A DNA stretch of 64,000 bases from Alkalihalobacillus sp. LMS6 (GCF_024362765.1 NZ_CP093302.1:2789564-2853563); one strand, 5' to 3'. Shown: positions 15,211 to 23,767, counted from the stretch's first letter. Program-made: numbers and translations. Notes: generated by a model from the sequence alone, not told the origin.

Positions 15211-15450
15211 CTACAGTAATGGGTTAGATAAAACAAAATAGATCAAGCCAGCTATAAAACCAATGGGCATAATTATTTTTATAATACCTGCCACCATTTC
15301 AGCATTTACAACCTTAGATCGTTTAGCTAATTCTCTCTCAAGTAAGGCTCCTCCGACTAATAAAACACCCGCACCTACCACCAATCCATAACCACCTAAA
15401 ACTAAAGGGCTCATCTTCAAAATTCCAGTTAAACTTAACGTCGTATTCAT
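15211..15450 (-). CDS. Two-helix membrane protein of the FtsK operon (79 aa)
   Basis: The start is ATG 15450 after AAAGGAGG. The product has two hydrophobic segments (LVLGGYGLVVGAGVLLVGGA and AGIIKIIMPIGFIAGLIYFV) flanking a short basic loop (ERELAKRSK). It is five bases upstream of the FtsK-like gene and could provide the membrane anchor that the translocase lacks (inference). Confidence 0.65.
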   Translation of the reverse strand: MNTTLSLTGILKMSPLVLGGYGLVVGAGVLLVGGALLERELAKRSKVVNAEMVAGIIKIIMPIGFIAGLIYFVLSNPLL

Positions 15451-15573
15451 GGTAAATTCCTCCTTTTTTCTGCATCTCGTTCCATATTTGCTCACTCCGC
15501 AACCCCTCCTCCGCTACGCTGCAAACAAATATTGGATTTTGCCATTTATCAATGCTTTAACCTTGGACTAATC

Positions 15574-15690
15574 GATTAACCTTAATTGATTAATTAATTG
15601 ATTAGATACTCGATTAAGAGGATGAAAGTTAGTAGATTAACTGGTTGATTAAGGACTGCCTTTGCTAGTTGATTAGCTACTCTACTAAGA
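15574..15690. repeat. GATTAR array with 12-bp phasing, upstream of the FtsK operon
   Basis: GATTAA or GATTAG occurs in the same orientation at 15574, 15588, 15600, 15612, 15635, 15647 and 15671; steps are 14, 12, 12, 23, 12 and 24. A longer pair, ttgattagatactc and ttgattagctactc, lies at 15598 and 15669. The array fills the gap between the FtsK operon (leftward) and the HTH gene at 15802 (rightward). It looks like iterons or a multi-site operator. Nothing else was seen in this 350-bp gap. Confidence 0.6.
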
Positions 15691-15801
15691 GCATATGGGC
15701 ATAGCTTGGTCATGTTTACGAATCCTAGCAAAAAAATTTGCTGTATATTTTTTAATAGACTTGTCAACGCTTGTACTAAAATGACAATGGAGTTGATCAA
15801 A

Positions 15802-16026
15802 ATGTTTGGGATCGGCAAGTATCGCACTCCTGTGGGCAGACATTTAGACGAGCACGGATACACTCAAGAGGAATTTAGAAAATCAGTGAAAATAGATAAG
15901 ACAACTGCATCAAAAATGTGTAGGGAGAAAGACTACATTCCTGGCACTGTCATCTTACGTAAGGTGATAGCATTCATAAAAAAGGACAACCCAAGCGCAA
16001 GAATTGAAGATTATTTTGACATTTGA
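15802..16026 (+). CDS. Small DNA-binding HTH-like protein (74 aa)
   Basis: The start is ATG 15802 with GGAG nine bases upstream. The sequence MFGIGKYRTPVGRHLDEHGY then TQEEFRKSVKIDKTTASKMC is an Xre-like helix-turn-helix, ending PSARIEDYFDI. It is divergent from the FtsK operon across the GATTAR array, so it is the likely reader of that array. One dispersed motif lies at 15830. Confidence 0.65.
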   Translation: MFGIGKYRTPVGRHLDEHGYTQEEFRKSVKIDKTTASKMCREKDYIPGTVILRKVIAFIKKDNPSARIEDYFDI

Positions 16027-16100
16027 AACTTTTCGTTGAATAACCTTGTAAAGTAATAGTAGAATTTATTTATAAGACACTAGGACTTTAGGGGGCAAAA

Positions 16101-16598
16101 ATGAAAAAGGTACTTATTATTGCAGGGTCAGCTATTGGCGCTTTTATAATTTTTATTGGGATTGTCATTGCTGTTAACTATGTACCAGAAGAAGATAACT
16201 CAGAACTTATCACAACAGAAACAGCAACATCTCCAACTACAACGAACGAAACATCTACATCAACAAATGAATCTGAAGATGATCCATCTCAAGATGAATT
16301 AGATCAGAAAATGAGAGATGAAGCTGAAGAGATTGATTTTGTAGCTGCGAATAACGGAGAGTATACTGGGGATGAAATAATCAAAGCCAGCGGAAAAGCG
16401 ACAGTAGTCGTTAATTCAGGAGTAGGTGATGATTTTCTGTTATCGGTTGAACAAGGGGATGGATACGGGATGTACGATGTGTTCATTTTGAGAACTGATG
16501 TTGATTTAAATGAAGGTGACGAAGTTACTGTTTATGGATCAATTGATATAGAATCAACAGAAGGTCTTCCTCGAATTATAGGCGTATTATTTGAATAA
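16101..16598 (+). CDS. Membrane-anchored OB-fold-like accessory protein
   Basis: 165 residues: an N-terminal transmembrane segment (VLIIAGSAIGAFIIFIGIVI), a long Thr/Ser/Glu linker (residues about 33-70), then a beta-rich domain (DEIIKASGKATVVVNSGVGD, DEVTVYGSIDIES) like the OB-fold domains of small secreted proteins. It has no lipobox. A promoter is plausible (TTGAAT 16036-16041, 18 bp, TAGAAT 16060-16065). It would be displayed outside the cell. As a rightward gene in a late-gene desert it is a likely lysogenic accessory gene. Confidence 0.65.
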   Translation: MKKVLIIAGSAIGAFIIFIGIVIAVNYVPEEDNSELITTETATSPTTTNETSTSTNESEDDPSQDELDQKMRDEAEEIDFVAANNGEYTGDEIIKASGKATVVVNSGVGDDFLLSVEQGDGYGMYDVFILRTDVDLNEGDEVTVYGSIDIESTEGLPRIIGVLFE

Positions 16599-16606
16599 AC
16601 TTAACT

Positions 16607-16628
16607 GAGCCAAACATGGCTCTTTTTT
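16607..16628 (+). terminator. Terminator after the OB-fold gene
   Basis: GAGCC (16607-16611), loop AAACAT, GGCTC (16618-16622), followed by TTTTTT. It closes the single-gene rightward unit. Confidence 0.75.
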
Positions 16629-16632
16629 CCTG

Positions 16633-16684
16633 TTGTATATAGAACAAACATTCGCATATAATATATAATATCAAACAAACGTTC
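16633..16684 (+). promoter_or_regulatory. YolD-gene promoter with two LexA-like boxes
   Basis: -35 TTGTAT 16633-16638, 18-bp spacer, -10 TATAAT 16657-16662. GAAC-AAAC-ATTC (16642-16653) lies in the spacer and AAAC-AAAC-GTTC (16673-16684) lies just after -10. Each differs by one base from the LexA core GAAC-N4-GTTC. YolD genes of Bacillus are linked with SOS functions, which supports LexA control. Confidence 0.55.
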
Positions 16685-16704
16685 TTAACTAAGGAGTGTT
16701 TAAA

Positions 16705-17067
16705 ATGAGACATGAGGAATTATATGTACGCCGTGGCAATCTCCTGTGGGAAGGCAGTCGTATGATGTTACCAGAACACAAACAATTGATAATACAACAA
16801 GAAAAAGATGATTGGAAAGTACCTTTGCACGGTGAATTAGATGAGGATCAATGGTGGGAAATTGGCGAAGTGATTATGGATGCGCTAAATCATTCCACGG
16901 AAGTGAATATAAATTATTGGGAAGATGGTTATTACAAAGATCTTGTTTGCTACATACATCATGTTCCGCATGATAATCAATCTGTCCGTGTTGAGTATGG
17001 ACCACAAGACGATTCGATCAGACAAACAATCAAGGCTCGTCACATTTATAAAGTGGAGAGAATATAA
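16705..17067 (+). CDS. YolD-like protein
   Basis: 120 residues from ATG 16705, eight bases after AAGGAG. The N-terminal RRGNLLWEGSRMMLPEHKQL is the YolD-family hallmark. YolD proteins accompany UvrX-type Y-family DNA polymerases in Bacillus and its phages and are tied to the DNA-damage response. No polymerase gene is next to it here, so it may act with a host enzyme. The promoter has two LexA-like boxes. Confidence 0.8.
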   Translation: MRHEELYVRRGNLLWEGSRMMLPEHKQLIIQQEKDDWKVPLHGELDEDQWWEIGEVIMDALNHSTEVNINYWEDGYYKDLVCYIHHVPHDNQSVRVEYGPQDDSIRQTIKARHIYKVERI

Positions 17068-17073
17068 AAACAA

Positions 17074-17101
17074 CCCTGCCGATTAAAGCAGGGCTTTTCT
17101 T
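17074..17101. terminator. Bidirectional terminator between YolD and amidase genes
   Basis: CCCTGC (17074-17079), 8-base loop, GCAGGG (17088-17093), then CTTTTCTTTT on plus and TTGTTTTT on minus. It would stop both the rightward accessory gene and the leftward late operon after the lysin gene. Confidence 0.8.
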
Positions 17102-18100
17102 TTATGCTAACTGATTCACTCGAGCGCGGACTTGATTATATTGTGCTTGTGAGATACCTAATGATTTACGTCTTGTCTCATGACCATTGCCGTGCTTTCC
17201 CGCTAATACTTCACGTGCCATCTGGTCAACCGATTTGGTAGGGGCATTAGAACCTCCACCTGCTCTGCGATTAACCTCTGCTCTTACCTTCTCATATTCA
17301 GCCTGAGAAATCCCCAGAGAGCGTCTACGGTTATCATGTCCGTTGCCATGCTGGTTGTTGATCACCTCAGTAGCCATTTGAGAGATGCTTTTATTTGGCT
17401 TAGCTGGCTTCGATGACCCTACCCCTGATTTTCTATTGACTTCCGCACGCACCTTCTCATACTCTGTTGCGCTGATACCTAATGATTTGCGACGATTCTC
17501 ATGCCCGTTTCCGTGCTTTTTAGCAATTACTTCATCCGCCATTTGACTAATAGTCTTTTTGCCTGTTGACGGCTTATTCTCCACCACTTCACCAGCAACT
17601 TGTTCACCTGACCCCTCTACAAGAGCCAAGAAATCATTCCAACCAATACCCGCTTGCCTTGCTCTGATCTGCTGTGGGCAGTTCTTACGTGACCAGTCCC
17701 AATGCTGTTTCACACGTGCGATAGGCAAATTCAATTCATCCATTAAAAATTTAACAAGTTCAGCACCATTTCTTACAGCCTGTACATAGTCACCGTCACT
17801 ATTTATGCAAATCTCAACGTGCACAGATTGTCTGTTACCTGGTCCTGCTCCATCACCTGCCGCCCAGCATTGTGCGATATGCTCAAATGATTGAATAGCT
17901 TCCTTGTCATCAACTTGATAATGCCAAGATGCAGAACGAGAGTTACCGTTTGATTGTAAACGAGCGTGCATTTCAGCGTTTGCCCCTGCTCTTGTATTCC
18001 CTGTTTGGTGGACGGTGATATAGTTTTGCGGGTTATTGTTACCTGATGTTACTCGGCTTCCCACAGATGCAGATACAATTTGTCTTTTAATAGCTACCAT
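17102..18100 (-). CDS. Endolysin: Amidase_2 with three CW_7 repeats
   Basis: 332 residues. Residues about 22-170 are an N-acetylmuramoyl-L-alanine amidase (zinc ligands H31 in ITVHQTGN and the H of KQHWDWSRKNCP; SASWHYQVDD). Three CW_7 (Cpl-7-like) repeats follow, each with HGNGH-x-x-R-R-K/R-SLGIS and EYEKVRAEVN. CW_7 modules bind peptidoglycan. The enzyme should lyse the cell after holin action. It is the last gene of the late operon, 2 bp after the holin gene. Confidence 0.92.
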   Translation of the reverse strand: MVAIKRQIVSASVGSRVTSGNNNPQNYITVHQTGNTRAGANAEMHARLQSNGNSRSASWHYQVDDKEAIQSFEHIAQCWAAGDGAGPGNRQSVHVEICINSDGDYVQAVRNGAELVKFLMDELNLPIARVKQHWDWSRKNCPQQIRARQAGIGWNDFLALVEGSGEQVAGEVVENKPSTGKKTISQMADEVIAKKHGNGHENRRKSLGISATEYEKVRAEVNRKSGVGSSKPAKPNKSISQMATEVINNQHGNGHDNRRRSLGISQAEYEKVRAEVNRRAGGGSNAPTKSVDQMAREVLAGKHGNGHETRRKSLGISQAQYNQVRARVNQLA

Positions 18101-18102
18101 GA

Positions 18103-18525
18103 TTACTCATCTCCATTTTCATTTTTTAGTGGTCCTTGCTTATCAAAACCTCTTAGCTTTTCTTGGATAACAGGCGGTACTTTTAAACCAAGCTTCGCGG
18201 CATTTTCCGTTATAGATAAGATTTCGTTGGCCATATAAAAAAGCACAGTCGCTGTAGCAACCATGCCATTTAGATCAAGAATCCTATCCACGATGTTTGC
18301 GACAATGATAATTCCAAAAATAGCTATCTTACGAGCGTAACCAAACATAGCATTACGACTTCTCAAGTCCTTATCTTTCCATGCTTTTAGAACACCAGTT
18401 ATGACATCTACAAACATTAAAACAATAAGAAGATCAAGCCACTTTACATTGCCAAACAAATATAAGCGAGCCACCTCCAACGATTCCATATTGAAGAACA
18501 ATGAAATTTGTTCCACTATTGACAC
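18103..18525 (-). CDS. Phage holin (phage_holin_4/TcdE-like family)
   Basis: 140 residues with FGNVKWLDLLIVLMFVDVIT followed by GVLKAWKDKDLRSRNAMFGY, the pattern of the toxin-secretion/phage-lysis holin family, and further membrane helices (KIAIFGIIIVANIVDRIL, TATVLFYMANEILSITENA). The charged C-terminus is cytoplasmic. It is paired with the amidase. Confidence 0.9.
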   Translation of the reverse strand: MSIVEQISLFFNMESLEVARLYLFGNVKWLDLLIVLMFVDVITGVLKAWKDKDLRSRNAMFGYARKIAIFGIIIVANIVDRILDLNGMVATATVLFYMANEILSITENAAKLGLKVPPVIQEKLRGFDKQGPLKNENGDE

Positions 18526-18547
18526 CCCTTTTCCAAAATAAAAAGAC

Positions 18548-19966
18548 CTATTCGGTCTCTGTCTCTCTGTCTTCTAATTTTTGTAACCTTACATCTAAAT
18601 CATCTACACGCAAAATAAGAGGTTGGACAATATCCCTCACCTCCTTAATCTGCTGATCCGTATAGCCTTTGTGCTTTAGGGTTTCAGCGTCAGTATATTT
18701 TCTAGCTTCGTTCAGCGCCCATGCCGCGTCTTGTTCGCTTTCTCCGCTGTCGGCTTTGGCATTCCAAAACTCACGTTCACCGGGACGGATGTGCAATTGA
18801 TTATTTTGAATGTGTAGTTGCAGATTGCCATCTGAATTATTGACTGTCTCTATTGCTTGCCTTGCGTTTGTGTCTGCTCTCGTTGCTGTGGACAGCGCCC
18901 TAGTGGTTTGACCTGCGACCGCTTCAATACGTTTCCCCTGTTTGTTTGCCTGTGCCATCTGCTTACTTATGTCTCGTCTAAAGTTGCCTATCTCCACTTC
19001 TGGACTTCTTCCCACAGCGAAGGGATAACGAGTCTGAGCGGTAATCCGTGCTTGGATCAGCATGTTAAATGGTTCGTAGATCACCCATACATAATCAAAC
19101 AAATTGTACGGATGTAACAAGGCTCCATTTTTTCGTAACTCAGCAAGGGTAATCGTAATCGAGTAATCCGGCACGTCTTTCATTTGCGAGATCAAATGCT
19201 GACGTAAAGCAGAAGCATTATTAAACCTCAAGTCACGCAAGGTCATTTCATACAACAATACATTGCCTTGATCATCCCTGTAATTGTTGGCATGAGGGGA
19301 TCGGTGGTTGACGTACAGATCATACTTGTTCGTATCATCATTCCAATTGGCAAAGGCTTCACCATAAGTTGCTAACTCTGATGCATCAATCTGTTCTTCA
19401 ATTGTAATGGTGTTGTGGTCATGCCGAAACTGTGTCTGCACTTGATTGATTCCTAGGCTTCCCACAGGGGCAATGACAACATGTGTGCCTGATACATCAT
19501 ACTCAGCATCAAAGCGACCGAGGAAATACTTAAACAATGTCCATTGATCATCATGTCCGTAGTTCTCAAACTCTTTAGTTTCAAAAGTACCTCGTATTTC
19601 GTACGACAACCCGGTTCCTGCAAAGCATATTTGTGTACATCTGTGGATAGATAACGTTTGCGTCAACTGCTCCTTAAACTGCTTCGACCTCATTCGATCA
19701 ACAATCTCATGCTGTGCGGTAATCGACTTTTTTACAACAGCACCACCAGTCTTGCTTATCGTATCAATTACATACTTATTGCCATCGACTTCTACTTTCT
19801 CCTTATGATTCAACGCATCAAACACATGAGCATTCCTTCGTGTTTTCAACAAAGAAAAAGAGATAGAACGCTCTCCTGCGCCTACCTCTCGTATCATAAA
19901 ATTATTTTCGTCGAAGTCGATGATTGGTTGTTCTACACCCTGCATCGGGTGGAGGGTTGGAAACAT
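18548..19966 (-). CDS. Tail-associated endopeptidase/tail tip protein (Tal N-type)
   Basis: 472 residues. Residues about 1-350 match the prophage endopeptidase tail family in pattern (ISFSLLKTRRNAHVFDALNH, LFKYFLGRFDAEYDV, LHPYNLFDYVWVIYEPFNML). The C-terminal part is a coiled coil (VRDIVQPLILRVDDLDVRLQKL). Its usual place is after Dit in siphophages; here the tail-spike gene and several small genes lie between. Five dispersed motifs lie in this gene. Confidence 0.75.
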   Translation of the reverse strand: MFPTLHPMQGVEQPIIDFDENNFMIREVGAGERSISFSLLKTRRNAHVFDALNHKEKVEVDGNKYVIDTISKTGGAVVKKSITAQHEIVDRMRSKQFKEQLTQTLSIHRCTQICFAGTGLSYEIRGTFETKEFENYGHDDQWTLFKYFLGRFDAEYDVSGTHVVIAPVGSLGINQVQTQFRHDHNTITIEEQIDASELATYGEAFANWNDDTNKYDLYVNHRSPHANNYRDDQGNVLLYEMTLRDLRFNNASALRQHLISQMKDVPDYSITITLAELRKNGALLHPYNLFDYVWVIYEPFNMLIQARITAQTRYPFAVGRSPEVEIGNFRRDISKQMAQANKQGKRIEAVAGQTTRALSTATRADTNARQAIETVNNSDGNLQLHIQNNQLHIRPGEREFWNAKADSGESEQDAAWALNEARKYTDAETLKHKGYTDQQIKEVRDIVQPLILRVDDLDVRLQKLEDRETETE

Positions 19967-19986
19967 TTAATCACCTTCTATAAGCA

Positions 19987-20328
19987 TTATTTATCTAACA
20001 GAAGACTTCTGCATTTAGTTTCATCAACAAAGAAATCTCTCTTTTTACCTGGAATCAATTCACTTTCTGGCACATTCGCAATAGCCCCTTTTGTAAATAA
20101 GTGATTCCAAATTTCATCAAACATTGATTCATTAAATTTCTTACTTTTTATTTCTGACAAGACTTCTTCTTTTGTTCCAACTTTATGGTTGACAATAGTC
20201 TCATAAATAAATTCTTTCAATTGTTTTCTTTCATTTTCTTTTTCCATTCTTTTTTCCTCCCTTTCCCTTTGTCTTACAATAGCTTGTGCCTGTTCAGATT
20301 TGCCCTGCATGTCATATCTAAATCCCAT
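19987..20328 (-). CDS. Hypothetical charged helical protein (113 aa)
   Basis: Begins MGFRYDMQGKSEQAQAIVRQ and is followed by a very charged helix (REREEKRMEKENERKQLK) and a compact C-terminal part with PGKKRDFFVDETKCRSLLLD. It lies in the tail cluster but has no tail signature. Function unknown. Confidence 0.6.
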   Translation of the reverse strand: MGFRYDMQGKSEQAQAIVRQREREEKRMEKENERKQLKEFIYETIVNHKVGTKEEVLSEIKSKKFNESMFDEIWNHLFTKGAIANVPESELIPGKKRDFFVDETKCRSLLLDK

Positions 20329-20434
20329 TTAATCAACTCCATTCTTTTATCAAATTATTTTATTTGACAAAAAAGCGGAAATTCCTTCATTTATTTTCGA
20401 CACTTACCTCGCAGTAGCGTCCAAAAGTATGAAC

Positions 20435-21154
20435 TTAAAACTTTGTTTCCACATCATAATATAGTTCTTCTATTGGTGGATATTGAGTTCTCCATAAATT
20501 ATGTTTTGTTAACACTTGATAAAGCTCACGGGCGCTCAAAAAAATATCGTTAAAAGCATTTCTACTTACGTCTTTTTCAAAAGGTTTTCCATATTGACAA
20601 AAATAAATGTTACGACCATTAAGAACTAGATAAAAGTTCTGTTCAGATTCTTCGGTGTAATGATGACCGAACTTAAGATTATGTTCTCCAGAAACTCCAT
20701 GAGTCTCTAAATTAGCAAGTCTTTCATTGAAATGGGTATAGTAATTCCTCACATCACGAAACTTATTTGCACTATTATATAAACATTTAATTGGTTCTTC
20801 TAGTTCAAATAGGTTCCCTGTTCTAATCAGCGAATCCGCTAAGAAATAAATATCACTAACAAATGCAAGGGATGCCCTTAAAAGAATGTACTCTTCGTGA
20901 GTTAAAGGTATAGACATAATCATATTGTTCTTACCGCTTATTCTGACACTCAACTTAGCTTCGTCTGTCCACAGATCGGGAAAAGTTCTTGTACAAGTGT
21001 ATAAAGTATCTAGAGTGTCAAAAGTATGATCTAATAATCTGCTTACGTTTGGATTTATTCCTCTCTCAATTCTCTCTTCACACCATAAGTGGATAGCACT
21101 TTTTAATTCTTTGGTTACATTCAAAACGTCACTCCTTTTATCTGCTATCCACAT
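20435..21154 (-). CDS. HEPN-like protein within the tail gene cluster
   Basis: 239 mostly helical residues with RDVRNYYTHFNER near residue 133, containing R-x4-H, the catalytic pattern of HEPN ribonucleases, in a helix of the right kind. I cannot confirm the fold. It has no tail-protein signature. An abortive-infection or RNA-cleavage role is a reasonable inference; a structural accessory protein is the alternative. No obvious antitoxin gene is next to it, although the small zinc-ribbon gene at 21175 is adjacent. Confidence 0.5.
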   Translation of the reverse strand: MWIADKRSDVLNVTKELKSAIHLWCEERIERGINPNVSRLLDHTFDTLDTLYTCTRTFPDLWTDEAKLSVRISGKNNMIMSIPLTHEEYILLRASLAFVSDIYFLADSLIRTGNLFELEEPIKCLYNSANKFRDVRNYYTHFNERLANLETHGVSGEHNLKFGHHYTEESEQNFYLVLNGRNIYFCQYGKPFEKDVSRNAFNDIFLSARELYQVLTKHNLWRTQYPPIEELYYDVETKF

Positions 21155-21174
21155 TTAATTCGACAGGTTTCTTT

Positions 21175-21330
21175 TTATTCCTTTTGAAAATAACCATCTT
21201 CAACATAAATTGTGAAACCGCAAGCCTGACACTTTAGCCTAAGACCTTGTTCTAGCTCCTTTAAATTAACTAACCGGATCGCTTCATTACAATAAATACA
21301 ATTAACAACATTTTGTGAATTATTATCCAC
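21175..21330 (-). CDS. Small zinc-ribbon protein (51 aa, GTG start)
   Basis: GTG 21330 follows AAAGGAAGTG and lies just after the stop of the gene at 21347, which makes it a better start than the upstream in-frame ATG. The product has CIYC and CQAC pairs 23 residues apart, a typical zinc ribbon, and ends VEDGYFQKE. It precedes the HEPN-like gene by 20 bases; whether it is a partner is unknown. Confidence 0.55.
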   Translation of the reverse strand: MDNNSQNVVNCIYCNEAIRLVNLKELEQGLRLKCQACGFTIYVEDGYFQKE

Positions 21331-21346
21331 TAACTTTTCACTTCCT

Positions 21347-21652
21347 TTATCTATTAATTCTTTCTTTATACAAATCAACAAAATGCCAAAGATCGCTACC
21401 ACTAAAATCGCCTTTCGGTTTATTAGGCGAGAACTCCGGACGATCCGACATTAATAGTTCGTATTCCTCTCCCTCAATCCTGAATGAAATTGAATTAAGA
21501 ACAAGTCCATGTAAGTCTCTGAGCTCTGTTCTCACCTCTACGTATCGTTCTTCCCCTTCGTGATGCCATGCACTTATTTTCTCTCTATTTGCCGTTTGAA
21601 TGACTTCCATCTCCCTGATCACCGTCACTTGTTGATTAGTTGGTCTTTCCAT
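21347..21652 (-). CDS. Hypothetical protein after the tail spike gene (101 aa)
   Basis: Begins MERPTNQQVTVIREMEVIQT; the middle is beta-rich (VRTELRDLHGLVLNSISFRI) and the C-terminus has DLWHFVDLYKERI. It starts 5 bases after the stop of the tail-spike gene, so it may be a spike-associated or host-interaction protein. No family recognised. Confidence 0.6.
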   Translation of the reverse strand: MERPTNQQVTVIREMEVIQTANREKISAWHHEGEERYVEVRTELRDLHGLVLNSISFRIEGEEYELLMSDRPEFSPNKPKGDFSGSDLWHFVDLYKERINR

Positions 21653-21657
21653 TATGA

Positions 21658-23757
21658 TTACTCCCTTCTAAACCATTCTTGATAGCTCTTTTGTTCCCAT
21701 GATTCACCAGTGTATACAAAAGTGACCCACGCTCTCATCGTTTTTATCTGTGTAAGATCAGCGGGGTTTCTCCAAGTTGTTTGGAAGATACTTGCCCAGT
21801 AAACAGGATAACCACCATCATTACCTACATAGAGTCTATATGTGATTTCTTGTCCACGCCTTGGGTGTAAGGGGGCAGACATCGTTGTAGCCCCTCGAAG
21901 GATTACACTTATATTCGATTCTTTAGAGGAATCAAGTTGAATGTGAGAAGACCATTCACGATCTTCTAAGCCTTCATTTTTAATAAAGGTCTTACTATCA
22001 ATGACATGCTTAAGCATCTTGTCAGACCAATACTCAAATACATTGTTGCTGTATTGATTTTGAGAGTTAAAGTCTATGGTGTTTTCACTTAAGCTTGCCT
22101 TAATCATGTTACCGAAGCTCGGTGAAATTGCATCATCCCATGTGATCGCTCTATAACATTGTTTGATTCTGGCGGTAATCATGGCGTAATTCCCACCAAT
22201 AACCAACCCTCTACTCAAAGGATTATTATGATAAGCCTGAATCATAAGTGCAGGAATAATGGTATTCTCTCCTTGATCCAATAGCCCGATAGATTTTGTT
22301 TTAGACGTATCATCTCCGTAGAGACTGCAACTACTGATGATAGTTCTAGATGATCCCGGTTTAATCCAAATGTCTCCTCCGTCTAAACCTCCATCTTTCT
22401 CGGTTCTATTTGCCGAATAATAAGCTCCTATCCTTATCCCTAAGCCGTCAATTACGAGACCCCAATATTCCCCGTTAAGTTCTCGATTCCTTTTATAAGT
22501 ACGAACATCAGCGATATGAGACGCTCCACCTTGAAGTAGCATGCCATTTTTAAGAGGGGTGTCATTATAAACTTGCTTTGCTCTTAAGCTCGCTTTACTA
22601 ATAAAAGAAAATAGATCAGGATCATCATTTGCCCAGTTACAAACGTAATAATGCAACTCGCCGATTTTCAAACCTCCTGCAAAACTCTTACCTTCTTTTT
22701 CTTGATAAAACGCAGCCCATCCTGCCCCTTTAACCGTCAGTTTGTGAATATACGTATCATTAGGACCTTTAAAATACCAACCACGCTTATCGCAGTTTGA
22801 AATTTTCACATTGCCAGCATAGCTTTCGTGCATATTGATGTAATCATCCCAGTCATCCCCGAGCGTCGAAGAACCAATCATCCCGCATTCTGTCCAGATT
22901 CCGTGACCTCTACAGTTAATAACCGACACATTTAATTTCCATGCTCCACCGTAAATACAAATCCCATTTCCAGTCCGTCGGTTATGTCGGTTTCCATCGA
23001 TAACTATATTATCAATTTTAACATTCATGTGAATGCCCTCTGGATAAGGCTCGTAATAGTTCCAAGCATTGCGATCCGGAAGGAAATCAGCAGTTTGAAT
23101 AACTCCTTCATTTTCTCCTATTACCGCATCGTCAAGAGCTTTAAAAACGGTGAGATAATCATCCAGTGCTTTTAGCGTGATATTTGAATAGGTGATAACA
23201 GGTCGCATTACGCCAAATATTCCCCTAGGACCGTATACTTTTCCTCCACCTAAGCTTCTAACATATTCGATTGCAAATTGGATAGCTGGCTGCCAATCCC
23301 ATTCTTTTATAGGATCAGAGCGGTTAGGTACCAACTTATTAAACCAGGTGAAATTTACGCTACGATCCGAAAACTCTGCTCTCATTTTTTCTGTGATGCC
23401 AAATTCATCTCTAAATGAGTCTAGATCTCCGATTTGTTCTATTCGCTCCTTCGCTTCTTGTGCCAACTGCGCGGTATTACGCGCTTGCATTTTTTGTACC
23501 ATGTCCGCCGCTGTGGGTAGAGTCTCTTGGGTTTCAGGATCGACACGTAGCATTAATATTTCTTTTAATTGATCCCCTTCAGCAAGTGCTGCTTCCACTT
23601 GTTTCTTTGTTAGATTAGATGCAATCTCCGCTAACCTTGCCTTTTCTTCAGCAGACAATGAACGATCCCTCGCTATCCTGCTAAGTTCTTTCAAATCTTT
23701 AATATCATTTAACCGTTGGTAAATCTCAGAGTTAATCGATAAAGGTAAATTACTCAT
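21658..23757 (-). CDS. Tail spike with pectate-lyase-like beta helix
   Basis: 699 residues from ATG 23757, after GGAGGGTG. Residues about 1-110 are coiled coil (LKELSRIARDRSLSAEEKAR, LAQEAKERIEQIGDLDS). Near residue 160, AIEYVRSLGGGKVYGPRGIF matches the start of a pectate-lyase-3-type right-handed beta helix, which continues for about 400 residues. Such spikes bind or cut surface polysaccharide. The C-terminal 100 residues probably form a separate receptor-binding part. Confidence 0.8.
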   Translation of the reverse strand: MSNLPLSINSEIYQRLNDIKDLKELSRIARDRSLSAEEKARLAEIASNLTKKQVEAALAEGDQLKEILMLRVDPETQETLPTAADMVQKMQARNTAQLAQEAKERIEQIGDLDSFRDEFGITEKMRAEFSDRSVNFTWFNKLVPNRSDPIKEWDWQPAIQFAIEYVRSLGGGKVYGPRGIFGVMRPVITYSNITLKALDDYLTVFKALDDAVIGENEGVIQTADFLPDRNAWNYYEPYPEGIHMNVKIDNIVIDGNRHNRRTGNGICIYGGAWKLNVSVINCRGHGIWTECGMIGSSTLGDDWDDYINMHESYAGNVKISNCDKRGWYFKGPNDTYIHKLTVKGAGWAAFYQEKEGKSFAGGLKIGELHYYVCNWANDDPDLFSFISKASLRAKQVYNDTPLKNGMLLQGGASHIADVRTYKRNRELNGEYWGLVIDGLGIRIGAYYSANRTEKDGGLDGGDIWIKPGSSRTIISSCSLYGDDTSKTKSIGLLDQGENTIIPALMIQAYHNNPLSRGLVIGGNYAMITARIKQCYRAITWDDAISPSFGNMIKASLSENTIDFNSQNQYSNNVFEYWSDKMLKHVIDSKTFIKNEGLEDREWSSHIQLDSSKESNISVILRGATTMSAPLHPRRGQEITYRLYVGNDGGYPVYWASIFQTTWRNPADLTQIKTMRAWVTFVYTGESWEQKSYQEWFRRE

Positions 23758-23767
23758 GTTCACCCTC

